Shown: one piece after another, positions 1 through 6,341 of the stretch | How the letters are laid out: every line of letters begins with the position of its first letter | How positions within the stretch are numbered: the stretch's first letter is position 1 | NCBI GenBank assembly: GCA_011375045.1 | Contig: DRNB01000127.1 | Coordinates: 1-9,242, forward strand | Source of the DNA: Aquifex aeolicus | Lineage (GTDB): Bacteria > Aquificota > Aquificia > Aquificales > Aquificaceae | DNA length: 9,242 bases | Reading direction: 5' to 3' | The notes under the pieces: generated by a model | Seen by the model: only the letters and a program-made list of their open reading frames with translations | Told to the model about the DNA's origin: nothing | The model's database searches: none | Translations under genes and position numbers: made by a program

Positions 1-2
1 GG

Positions 3-683
3 GTTCCCGAAAGGGAGCGGATAAAGGAGCTGTTCAGAGAGTTTCACAGGGAGTTCGTCCTCCTCTTCGCTGAATCCAGGCCGGTTTACGTTTACGGCTA
101 CTGCATAAACATGGCTACCGTGGAGTCTCAGGACAGGCTCTACCGCCTGAGGGAGGAGCTGAGGGACAGAACCCGCAGGATAGAGGGCTCCGTTTTCATA
201 GTCCACGGACTGCAGCCAACGCTCATCCTCTACGATCCCACGAAGCAGAAGCTCATAACGAACATAAGGAGGAAGATCCTCGAGGATTTCAGGGAGATAG
301 TCGAGCACGTGAGGAAGGAACCCCGCGACATGTGGGAGTTCATCCTCTACGATGTTTTTGAAAAGTATCCTTACTTCGAGCTGTTTTACATAATGGGGGA
401 AAGAGGTCTTCAGATAACGAACAACATAGTAAACCCCAAGGTGGACTACTTGGTGGCGCCCGGCAAGAAGGGAAGGGACAGAAGCGACAAACCCTACTTC
501 AGGCGCGCCATGAGCGAGGGTATCTTCATATCGGACGTTTACATCTCGAAGGCTACCGACGACTTCTGCATAACCGTGTCGGAGAGGTTCAGCTACGAGG
601 GCAGAACCTACGTTCTTGCGGGGGACATCAACTTCCGTCAGATCCACAGACTCGTCAGGAGCTACAGGGAAACCCCCGCATGA
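3..683 (+). CDS. PDC/Cache-type sensor-domain protein, 5'-truncated by the window edge
   Basis: The reading frame is open from position 3 to the stop at 681-683, so the gene starts upstream of the window; an internal ATG at 111 is not a convincing start because the open frame before it reads as ordinary protein (VYVYGYCINM leads into it). The last ~100 residues resemble a PDC/Cache ligand-binding domain: GRDRSDKPYFRRAM, then FISDVYISKATDDFCITVSE, then YVLAGDIN. In such domains the YF-R-A, SD-Y and GDI motifs line the small-molecule pocket. The visible N-terminal part is charged and helical. I see no membrane segment in the 226 visible residues, although most Cache domains are extracytoplasmic, so it may be a soluble sensor or have its membrane part upstream. 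Its stop overlaps the next gene's ATG (ATGA at 680-683), implying translational coupling to the deacetylase-like gene. Ligand and output are unknown. Confidence 0.7.
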   Translation, partial: VPERERIKELFREFHREFVLLFAESRPVYVYGYCINMATVESQDRLYRLREELRDRTRRIEGSVFIVHGLQPTLILYDPTKQKLITNIRRKILEDFREIVEHVRKEPRDMWEFILYDVFEKYPYFELFYIMGERGLQITNNIVNPKVDYLVAPGKKGRDRSDKPYFRRAMSEGIFISDVYISKATDDFCITVSERFSYEGRTYVLAGDINFRQIHRLVRSYRETPA

Positions 684-1813
684 GCCGGGCGAGGCTCATA
701 GGTTCCCTGAAATACAGAAACCTCCGCTACGCACAGAACCACCCCCTCAGGATACCGAGGGTGTCCCTCCTTCTGGAGTTTCTCCGGGCTCTCTCCCTGA
801 TCGAGGAGGAGGAGCTGGTGGAGTCCAGACCGGCAACCCCCGAAGAGATCCTCCTCTTCCACAGCAGGGATTATCTGGAAGCCCTCAGGGAAGCGGACAG
901 AAGCGGACGCGTTCCCCCCGGCGCCCGGGAACGCTTCAACATAGGAAGCTATGAGAACCCCGTTTCCCCCGCCACCTTCAGGGGTTCCCTCCTCGCAACG
1001 GGATCCTCAGTTCAGGCTGTCGAGCTCTTCCTCGAGGGCTTTGCTCCCTTCAACCCTGCCGGAGGCATGCACCACGCCTTCAGGGACAGAGCTAACGGCT
1101 TCTGCTTCATCAACGATCCCGTCATAGCCTTAGAGGTTCTGAGGTCAAGGGGGTTTAAGAGGATCCTCTACATAGATCTCGACGCCCACCACTGCGACGG
1201 TGTTCAGAGCGCCTACTACGAAACGGATGAGGTCTTCACCTTTTCCCTTCACCAGTCCCCTGACTTTTCCTTCCCCTTCAGAAGCGGTTTCCTCCACGAG
1301 AGGGGCAGAGGTAAGGGCGAGGGATACACCCTCAACGTTCCCCTTCCTCCGGGTGTAACGGACGACGAGTTCCTCTTCCTGCTGGAGGGGACGCTTCCGC
1401 GTATCGCGGAGTTCTTCGATCCGGAGGTTTATGTGGTTCAGCTGGGGACGGACGCTCTCCTGGAGGATCCCCTGTCCCGGCTGTATCTGTCCAACCGGGG
1501 GCTTCTCGAAGCCTTCAGGCTTGTGAGGGAAATTCTCGGAGAGGGGATCTATCTGGGTGGAGGGGGTTACAACCCGGTGGCTCTGGTGCGCGCCTGGACC
1601 CTTATCTGGTGTGAGATCTCAGGAAGGGAACCGCCCCGGCGTATTACCCCGCAGGCGGAGGGTGTTCTGAGGAGCGTCGGCTGGGAAAACCCCCGGGAGG
1701 AGGTGGACGAGGAACCCCTTTACAGAACACTTCAGGACAGCTGGCGGGGAAGCGGCGTGAGGGATGAGATAAGAAAGCTCGCCGTTGAGCTGAAAGCCCT
1801 ATGTTATTCTTGA
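680..1813 (+). CDS. Histone deacetylase-like / AcuC-type Zn-dependent amidohydrolase (HDLP orthologue)
   Basis: This 377-residue protein is of the class I histone deacetylase/acetylpolyamine amidohydrolase fold and closely resembles Aquifex aeolicus HDLP, the protein in which the HDAC mechanism was first seen structurally. Residues match HDLP numbering exactly: His131-His132 (GGMHHAF), Asp166, zinc ligands Asp168 and His170 (YIDLDAHHCDG), Asp173, zinc ligand Asp258 (QLGTD), and catalytic Tyr297 (GGGGYNP). Phe141 and Phe198, which line the acyl tunnel, are also present, so the enzyme should be active. It would remove acetyl or related acyl groups from lysine, polyamine or another amine in the cytoplasm; the true bacterial substrate is unknown. 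Sequence similarity continues to about residue 355 (DSWRG), so the gene is essentially full length. The start at 680 overlaps the upstream sensor gene by 4 nt, suggesting one transcript. A transposase remnant lies directly after the stop. AcuC is the usual family label, but an acetoin role is not shown. Confidence 0.95.
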   Translation: MSRARLIGSLKYRNLRYAQNHPLRIPRVSLLLEFLRALSLIEEEELVESRPATPEEILLFHSRDYLEALREADRSGRVPPGARERFNIGSYENPVSPATFRGSLLATGSSVQAVELFLEGFAPFNPAGGMHHAFRDRANGFCFINDPVIALEVLRSRGFKRILYIDLDAHHCDGVQSAYYETDEVFTFSLHQSPDFSFPFRSGFLHERGRGKGEGYTLNVPLPPGVTDDEFLFLLEGTLPRIAEFFDPEVYVVQLGTDALLEDPLSRLYLSNRGLLEAFRLVREILGEGIYLGGGGYNPVALVRAWTLIWCEISGREPPRRITPQAEGVLRSVGWENPREEVDEEPLYRTLQDSWRGSGVRDEIRKLAVELKALCYS

Positions 1814-2142
1814 CAGGTTCACAATAGTAGGCTCTGCTTTGTCTATCTTTCACGAAGAATGGACACGTGGACAACCAAGATAGTGCTCAGTTCCAGCAAG
1901 GGGACAGTGATAACAACTGATAGGGGATGGTGGTATAGGAGGACATACAGGGAGCCTGGACTTGAGTGGAGGCATGAGACCTTCGGAAGGAGGAACGCTG
2001 TGGAAAGGTCTTTCTTTCCTATAAAGCACAGACTCAAGGGTTTTTACAGGAGGTTTTTCTGGAATGCAAAGTTTGAGACTATTTCAAGCTTCCTCAGAGC
2101 CTTCATCTTTCTCTACTATACTCTGGAGGGCTTATCTTGACA
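1808..2142. repeat. 8-nt direct repeat TCTTGACA bracketing the transposase remnant
   Basis: TCTTGACA occurs at 1808-1815 and again at 2135-2142. The left copy spans the stop codon of the deacetylase-like gene and the right copy spans the stop of the transposase remnant. The length equals the 8-bp target duplication typical of IS6-family insertions, but the right copy overlaps the transposase stop, leaving no room for a terminal inverted repeat. It may instead mark microhomology used in a deletion, or be chance. Confidence 0.3.
1859..2140 (+). pseudogene. C-terminal remnant of a DDE transposase (IS6/IS240-like)
   Basis: The 93-residue frame carries the end of a DDE transposase catalytic core: the second Asp in VITTDRGWWY (residue 21), then WRHETFGRRNAVER with the Glu at residue 49, followed by the basic helix IKHRLKGFYRRF and a C-terminal hydrophobic stretch ending in FLYYTLEG. 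This resembles IS6/IS240-type and related archaeal and thermophile transposases. The N-terminal part with the first catalytic Asp is missing, so it cannot be an active enzyme. The open frame extends back to 1814, right after the deacetylase stop in the same frame, and CFVYLSRR there may also be transposase-derived. By hand count the segment is about 47% GC against about 58% in a sampled part of the gene before it, fitting a foreign origin. No inverted repeats were found. The exact IS family is uncertain. Confidence 0.75.
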
Positions 2143-2171
2143 CCTTCCCCTTCTCTTACTTAATGATACCC

Positions 2172-2921
2172 TTATTTATCCGGAGCTGTAACCTTCCTGC
2201 AGAAGACCAGGTAGGCTGTGTGTCCGATCATGGTGTCCTCGGGTCTGAACCTCTCCGGAAGCGTTTTGTAGTGTCTGTGGAGTATTTCGAGAACCTCCAC
2301 GCCTCCGAAAAGGGGCTTCAGCTCCTTCAGGAGCTCCACCACCTGATTCGCCGTGGGGAGGAGGAAGCCGAGGGGTGCGGAGTCCCTCAGAACCCTGTGG
2401 AGCTTTTCCAGATAGGGCAGGGGATCCCTCACGTCCACAAAGGCGCAGTCGAAGAGAGCCTCTTCCACCTCAGCCTCTCCGAAGTCCCCCAGATGGAAAA
2501 CCACGTTCTCCCCCAGTCCGTATCTCTTCATGTTGCTCACCGCAAGGCGGTGAAACTCCTCCACCACCTCGTAGGTGTGAACCTCGCCTGCCAGCTCCGA
2601 GAGGACAGCGCAGAGGGCACCGCTTCCTGTTCCGAACTCCAGAACCCGGGAGTTCCTCCCTATCCCCAGCTTGAAGGCTATGTAGAAGGCGTCCTTGGGG
2701 TATATTATCTGCGTTTTTCTTCGGAAGCCTAAGAGGATGAGATCCTCCAGAGCGGGGCGGAAGACCTCGAACTTCCCTATCCGGATCCCCTCCGGTTTTC
2801 CTATCACCTCCGAGAACCTGAGGGTGTCCCTGCGGACGTTCAGGGATCCTCCCTTTTCGAGGCGCCGGAGGTAGCTCCTGTCCCCGTATCTTATCAGCAC
2901 CCAGTCTCCCTCGTTCAGCAT
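2172..2921 (-). CDS. trmI: tRNA (adenine-58-N1)-methyltransferase TrmI
   Basis: This 249-residue SAM-dependent methyltransferase should form m1A58 in the T-loop of tRNAs, a modification that stabilises tRNA and matters for growth at high temperature. The N-terminal small beta domain (residues ~4-60) is followed by the family signature TQIIYPKDA (70-78), SAM motif I VLEFGTGSGAL (93-103), the acidic ribose-binding position in YEVVEEF (Glu118 region), LGDF with Asp146, motif IV FVDVRDP (161-167), and the C-terminal block RFRPEDTMIGHTAYLVF (224-240) typical of TrmI. Its length is normal for the family, which works as a tetramer. It is the last gene of the minus-strand operon, starting 5 nt after the upstream stop with no obvious Shine-Dalgarno, so translation is probably coupled. 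No clear terminator hairpin follows; the convergent transposase remnant ends 31 nt beyond its stop. Confidence 0.93.
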   Translation of the reverse strand: MLNEGDWVLIRYGDRSYLRRLEKGGSLNVRRDTLRFSEVIGKPEGIRIGKFEVFRPALEDLILLGFRRKTQIIYPKDAFYIAFKLGIGRNSRVLEFGTGSGALCAVLSELAGEVHTYEVVEEFHRLAVSNMKRYGLGENVVFHLGDFGEAEVEEALFDCAFVDVRDPLPYLEKLHRVLRDSAPLGFLLPTANQVVELLKELKPLFGGVEVLEILHRHYKTLPERFRPEDTMIGHTAYLVFCRKVTAPDK

Positions 2922-2926
2922 GGCGA

Positions 2927-4336
2927 TCAGTGCTTTATCTTCAGGTACCTGTCTATGTCCAGAACCCTGAATATGTCCTTGAAGGGTCTGAGGTGAAACT
3001 CCAGCTCCTCCTGCTGCTTTTCCTCACCTATCTCCTGAGCGCCGAGATCGAGCAGGAAGCTGAGGAGGTTCAGGAGCTTCTGCTCCTCCTCCTCGCCGGG
3101 GTTCAGGGTGAGGTGGAGCTTCCCCTCCGAGAAGGTCAGGAAGGGGTACTTCACCACCTCCCGGAGGATCATGGTGCTCATCTTTGTGGGGGCGTGCTTC
3201 ATGAACACGCTCAGAACCTCGTTTATCATGAAGAGGTAAACCAGAGAGGCTATGTTGTCCACCTTCCGGTAGAAGAAGAGGCTCACGAAGTAGGGTTCCT
3301 CGAACCTGAGGGATCCCGAGATCTTGAAGATACCCTCCGACTCCAGAAGGGAGATGAGGAGGCGTCCCTCCCTGAACACTATGAACCTGTCCCCCTTCTT
3401 CTCCGATATGAGGAGCAGGGCGTTCTTCCTGTGCTTGCTGAGACCCAGAAAGAGCTTGCTTATCTCCATGAAGTTGCTGCTTACGGTGTTTATCTCGGGC
3501 CGGGCAAGGTAGCGGAGGGCGATGAACCTGACGATGCTCCGGTCGAGGGTTACCAGACTGAGCTCAGCGTTCCTGTCCGGCGTCAGGAAGAACTCGAATA
3601 TATCGTAATCTACGGGATAGACCGCAAAGATCTCCCCCCCTTCGTAGAAGATGTTTATGGTGTAGGTGGGTCCGGAGATCTTGGCTATGCCTGAGAAGGC
3701 GCCGTTTCTGAGGCTTTCGAGGATCGCCACGATGTTCACCCTCTTGAGGGGAACCCCCTCCATCATGTAGTCGATCTCCAGCTCCTCCGGTCCCTCCCCC
3801 TCCCTGAACTCGTAGATGTCCAGCTTCCCCTCGAGGAGGAAGTCCCTTATCCTCCTGACGACGGTAACCACAGGTTCACCGGAGAGGGCTATCGCCTCCA
3901 CCACGTTCTTTCCCTCGAAGAAGCCTACCGCCGCGTCCCTCCCCACAGCCTTGAAGATCGCGTAGGGGGATATGATCTTGTCCAGAACCTCGTCCAGCTC
4001 CCTCCTGACGATGGTCGCCTGTATCATGAGCTCATCGGTTCCGACGGGTGCCTCTAAGGGTGTGCCGGACACCCTTGCCTCCTCGTAGAAGGCGAAGAAA
4101 CCCTCCGGGTTCGAAAGCATCTCCGCAAGACAGTAAACGAGGAGGTTGTAGCTGTTGACCTTCTTTCGGTTGAAGAGCTCCAGATCGCTCCTGAACTCCG
4201 TTATGGCTCCGTCCTCGACCTTGAGGGAGAGGAAGTATCTGTTTATAAAGAGCTCGAGGGTGCCGGATCTCCCCTGAAGGAGTCCGGTGATCACATCGTT
4301 AAGGCTCCGGGTGTCGCCGATGTAGCCGTAGAACAT
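2927..4336 (-). CDS. PATAN/DUF4388-like multi-domain protein, probable partner of the adjacent MglA-like GTPase
   Basis: No exact family is recognised for this 469-residue soluble protein. Residues ~1-85 read like a PATAN/DUF4388 domain: MFYGYIGDTRSLNDVI, GLLQGRSGTLEL, a beta hairpin LSLKVEDGAI, then helices ending in NPEGFFAFYEE. Related units seem to recur: RVNIVAILESLRNG with INIFYEGGEIFAV (~199-239), MEISKLFLGLSKHRK with FIVFREGRLLISL (~290-330), and LTFSEGKLHLTL (~400-411). Between the first two, residues ~155-177 (PVVTVVRRIRDFLLEGKLDI) look like a winged-helix piece often found beside DUF4388. There is no signal peptide or membrane segment. PATAN domains are known as interaction modules in response regulators and in proteins linked to small GTPases. 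The gene starts 8 nt after the last base of the GTPase stop, with GAGGA abutting the ATG, and the first motif begins at residue 1, supporting this start. An effector or regulator role for the GTPase is inference from context. Confidence 0.6.
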   Translation of the reverse strand: MFYGYIGDTRSLNDVITGLLQGRSGTLELFINRYFLSLKVEDGAITEFRSDLELFNRKKVNSYNLLVYCLAEMLSNPEGFFAFYEEARVSGTPLEAPVGTDELMIQATIVRRELDEVLDKIISPYAIFKAVGRDAAVGFFEGKNVVEAIALSGEPVVTVVRRIRDFLLEGKLDIYEFREGEGPEELEIDYMMEGVPLKRVNIVAILESLRNGAFSGIAKISGPTYTINIFYEGGEIFAVYPVDYDIFEFFLTPDRNAELSLVTLDRSIVRFIALRYLARPEINTVSSNFMEISKLFLGLSKHRKNALLLISEKKGDRFIVFREGRLLISLLESEGIFKISGSLRFEEPYFVSLFFYRKVDNIASLVYLFMINEVLSVFMKHAPTKMSTMILREVVKYPFLTFSEGKLHLTLNPGEEEEQKLLNLLSFLLDLGAQEIGEEKQQEELEFHLRPFKDIFRVLDIDRYLKIKH

Positions 4337-4343
4337 TCCTCAT

Positions 4344-4916
4344 CTATCCTACCATCTTTCTGAACTTCTCCTGAAGCTCCTGAGCCACGAGATCGAAGGT
4401 TTCGGAGACACCCTTCCCCTGAACAGCGACGGCTTCGATGGATTTCTTGCCGGGTATGTGCACCTCCCTCTGAAGAACCTCCAGGGGAAGGGCGTCGGGG
4501 AGATCCCTCTTGTTGTACTGGATCACCACGGGGGTCCCCTCCAGGTCCTTACCGTAGAGTCTGAGGTCCTCCTCGAGGATCCTTATGAACTCCCTGTTCT
4601 CGGAGAGGCGCCTCTCGGAGGAATCGACGACGAAGACGACGGCATCGACACCCCTCATGACCATCCTGCGTATGTCTTTGTAAATGTCCTGACCGGGTAT
4701 GGTGTATATGGAGAAGGTGAGGGTGAAACCGTCGGTTCTTAGCTTCTTCGTTATGAAGTCGAAAACAAGGGTTCTCTCCCCCTTCGTGTCGAAGCTCAGC
4801 ATATCGAGTCCGCTCTGCTTGGCGAGCTGCTCTATGTTCGTGGTTTTGCCGGACATGGCTATGCCGTGATACACCACCTTGAACCTGACGGTTCCACGAG
4901 ACGAATCTATGAGCAT
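4344..4916 (-). CDS. mglA: MglA-like Ras-family GTPase
   Basis: This 190-residue protein is a bacterial small GTPase of the MglA/gliding-protein type. Visible motifs are the P-loop GIAMSGKTT (residues 18-26), the switch region GERTLVFDF (46-54) with Thr49, the G3 element YTIPGQ (71-76), which replaces the DxxG of Ras and is characteristic of MglA, the G4 guanine-specificity box NKRD (135-138) inside VIQYNKRDLP, and the G5-like AVAVQGKGV (162-170). MglA proteins act as GTP-dependent switches that set cell polarity or control motility and surface machinery, usually with a Roadblock GAP (MglB); no MglB is visible in this window. Length is normal. A strong Shine-Dalgarno (AGGAGGG at about 4924-4930) sits in the end of the upstream gene, so it may be translated more strongly than its neighbours. 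The next gene encodes a PATAN-like protein, its likely partner. The exact cellular role here is unknown. Confidence 0.9.
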   Translation of the reverse strand: MLIDSSRGTVRFKVVYHGIAMSGKTTNIEQLAKQSGLDMLSFDTKGERTLVFDFITKKLRTDGFTLTFSIYTIPGQDIYKDIRRMVMRGVDAVVFVVDSSERRLSENREFIRILEEDLRLYGKDLEGTPVVIQYNKRDLPDALPLEVLQREVHIPGKKSIEAVAVQGKGVSETFDLVAQELQEKFRKMVG

Positions 4917-4917
4917 C

Positions 4918-6015
4918 TCAGCTCCCTCCTTTAACCCTCAATTTATTCCACTCCAGACAGCCCGGACACACCGGCGTGTAGGACCGGTGCTCCCTCCCGC
5001 AGGAAAGGCACTCCCAGATCCTCAGCAGGGATCTCACGCTCCTCTGACACGCCGCACCACCCTCCGTCCCCAGATCGACTACCAGCTTAATCGGCTCAGG
5101 AAGCTCCGCTTTTAAATCCTCCAGCTTCTCATACATTCCCACGTCCATATACAGGAGCGCCAGCACCTGAGGGTTAAACCTGTCCCTGTTGTCCTCGACC
5201 AGCTCCACCACCTCGGGGGTCAGGGCGTTGCGCTCCACAAGGATCATCAGCACCTCGTTGTGCACACCCTCCCCGAAGGAGCGGGAGAAGTTCTTTCTCC
5301 TCCTCTTCTGATCTGGAACCGAGGACAGAAGGGCGAGGGAAACCGGAGTGGGAGGAAGCTTCTCGAGTTCGCTCAGGGCGGACTCCCCCTCTACCTCCGC
5401 GAGCACGCTGGCTAAGACCTTTCTCTCCTCATCCCGAAGGGATCTTTCACAGTCAGAGGTCAGACTCCTCTGAAGCTCGAGGGCTTTCTCGCCCTCACCC
5501 TCGAGAAAGAACAGACCCCTCAGGAGCCTTCTTGCCCGGAGGTTGCCCCACTCTTTACCGAGCGCTTTCTCGAGAAGATCCTTCGCCCTGTCCCTGTCCT
5601 CCCTGAAGATCTCCTCCGCAAGGGCTGTTTCGGCTATGCCCCCTGAATACCTCTGGAGATCCCCCGAGGGTCTGCGACCCTGTCCTTTCAGAGCCTTCAG
5701 GAAGAGGGGGAACACCTCCTCCCTGTTCAGAATCTTTGAAAACTCCGTTTCCGCCCTCGAAGGGTATCCCCTCCACAGATCGGCGAGTCCCCTCCGCACC
5801 CGCTCGGCGTAGCGTCTGAGTCCTAACCCCCTGATCTCGCCGAGGAAAAAGGCTATGAGGAAGCCGGCTATGAAGCTTACGAAGACAAGGAGGAAAAGGG
5901 GGAGTTCGTAGGTGTAGTTCAGGAAGCTGAGCTTTACGCTTTCGAGGTTGTAGTAGGCGAACAGGAGAGCGAAGAGGAGAAAGGCTACAAAGAGGACTAT
6001 CCGGATCACGATCAT
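4918..6015 (-). CDS. lapAB: LapA-LapB fusion-like inner-membrane protein (DUF1049 + helical repeats + rubredoxin-like zinc domain)
   Basis: The 365 residues combine parts normally found in two E. coli proteins. Residues 1-60 match LapA (DUF1049): a first membrane helix (~3-20), a short loop YYNLESVKLSFLNY (21-34), and a second helix beginning PLFLLVFVSFIAGF (39-52). Residues ~65-325 are helical and charged, TPR-like but diverged. The C-terminus carries four cysteines, CLSCG (336-340) and CPGC (350-353), with exactly ten residues between pairs, the same spacing as the LapB (YciM) rubredoxin-like domain, followed by the conserved Trp of EWNK. E. coli LapB adjusts lipid A synthesis by directing LpxC to FtsH proteolysis, and lapA-lapB are adjacent there. 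The protein should sit in the inner membrane with its bulk in the cytoplasm. Its ATG overlaps the rsfS stop (ATGA), with GGGAGG upstream. The TPR region is weakly conserved, so orthology of function is inferred; domain identity at both ends is the firm part. Confidence 0.8.
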   Translation of the reverse strand: MIVIRIVLFVAFLLFALLFAYYNLESVKLSFLNYTYELPLFLLVFVSFIAGFLIAFFLGEIRGLGLRRYAERVRRGLADLWRGYPSRAETEFSKILNREEVFPLFLKALKGQGRRPSGDLQRYSGGIAETALAEEIFREDRDRAKDLLEKALGKEWGNLRARRLLRGLFFLEGEGEKALELQRSLTSDCERSLRDEERKVLASVLAEVEGESALSELEKLPPTPVSLALLSSVPDQKRRRKNFSRSFGEGVHNEVLMILVERNALTPEVVELVEDNRDRFNPQVLALLYMDVGMYEKLEDLKAELPEPIKLVVDLGTEGGAACQRSVRSLLRIWECLSCGREHRSYTPVCPGCLEWNKLRVKGGS

Positions 6016-6341
6016 ATCTCAAGCCTCCCTGCTTCCGCCCATATCCACTCTATACCGTAGTGTTCCCTCCATTCGGGGGTGAACACGTGAACCACAACGT
6101 CGAGCAGGTCTATAAGGATCCAGTTGCCGAACTCCATCCCCTCCACGTGATCGACCGTGTAGCCTGCCTTCTGGGCTTCCTCGACGAGGTGCTCAGCCAG
6201 CGCCCTTGCGTGAACCGGCGAGGAAGCGCTCGCTATTATGAAGTAGTCTGCGATGTTGGTCAGCCGCGAAACATCGAGGACCACCACGTCCTCCGCTTTC
6301 TTGTCCTCCAGCGTCTTCTTCAGGAATCTGAGCTTTTCCAT
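6012..6341 (-). CDS. rsfS: Ribosomal silencing factor RsfS (Iojap family)
   Basis: This 109-residue protein is full length for RsfS, which binds ribosomal protein uL14 on the large subunit and blocks joining with the small subunit, lowering translation when nutrients are limiting. Family motifs are present: the start LEDKKAEDVVVLDVS (residues 11-25), DYFIIASASS (32-41), a helix HARALAEHLVEEA (44-56), VEGMEFGNWILIDLLDVVVHVF (65-86, the core signature), and the C-terminal REHYGIEWIW (91-100). The start overlaps the end of bamD by 22 nt and the stop overlaps the next ATG by 4 nt, so it is firmly embedded in the operon. AAAAGGG lies directly before the ATG. In many bacteria rsfS neighbours nadD or rlmH; its position between bamD and a LapA/LapB-like gene is different from that arrangement. 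Confidence 0.95.
   Translation of the reverse strand: MEKLRFLKKTLEDKKAEDVVVLDVSRLTNIADYFIIASASSPVHARALAEHLVEEAQKAGYTVDHVEGMEFGNWILIDLLDVVVHVFTPEWREHYGIEWIWAEAGRLEI

Noticed and set aside
616..954. A 112-codon plus-strand frame over the junction of the sensor and deacetylase genes
   Set aside because: Pro/Gly/Arg-rich out-of-frame translation over two real genes.
1810..1838. TTGACA at 1810-1815 as a -35 box for the transposase remnant
   Set aside because: No TATAAT-like sequence at 16-18 nt downstream, and the gene is a truncated relic.
2141..2171. Terminator between the convergent transposase remnant and trmI
   Set aside because: No inverted repeat with a T-run could be found on either strand in this 31-nt gap.
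2064..2732. A 222-codon plus-strand frame crossing from the transposase remnant into trmI antisense
   Set aside because: It begins inside the remnant in another frame and covers trmI on the wrong strand; no protein features.
2930..3694. A 254-codon plus-strand frame opposite the PATAN-like gene
   Set aside because: Antisense shadow rich in Glu, Leu and Val from the complement of biased codons; no start signal and no domain.
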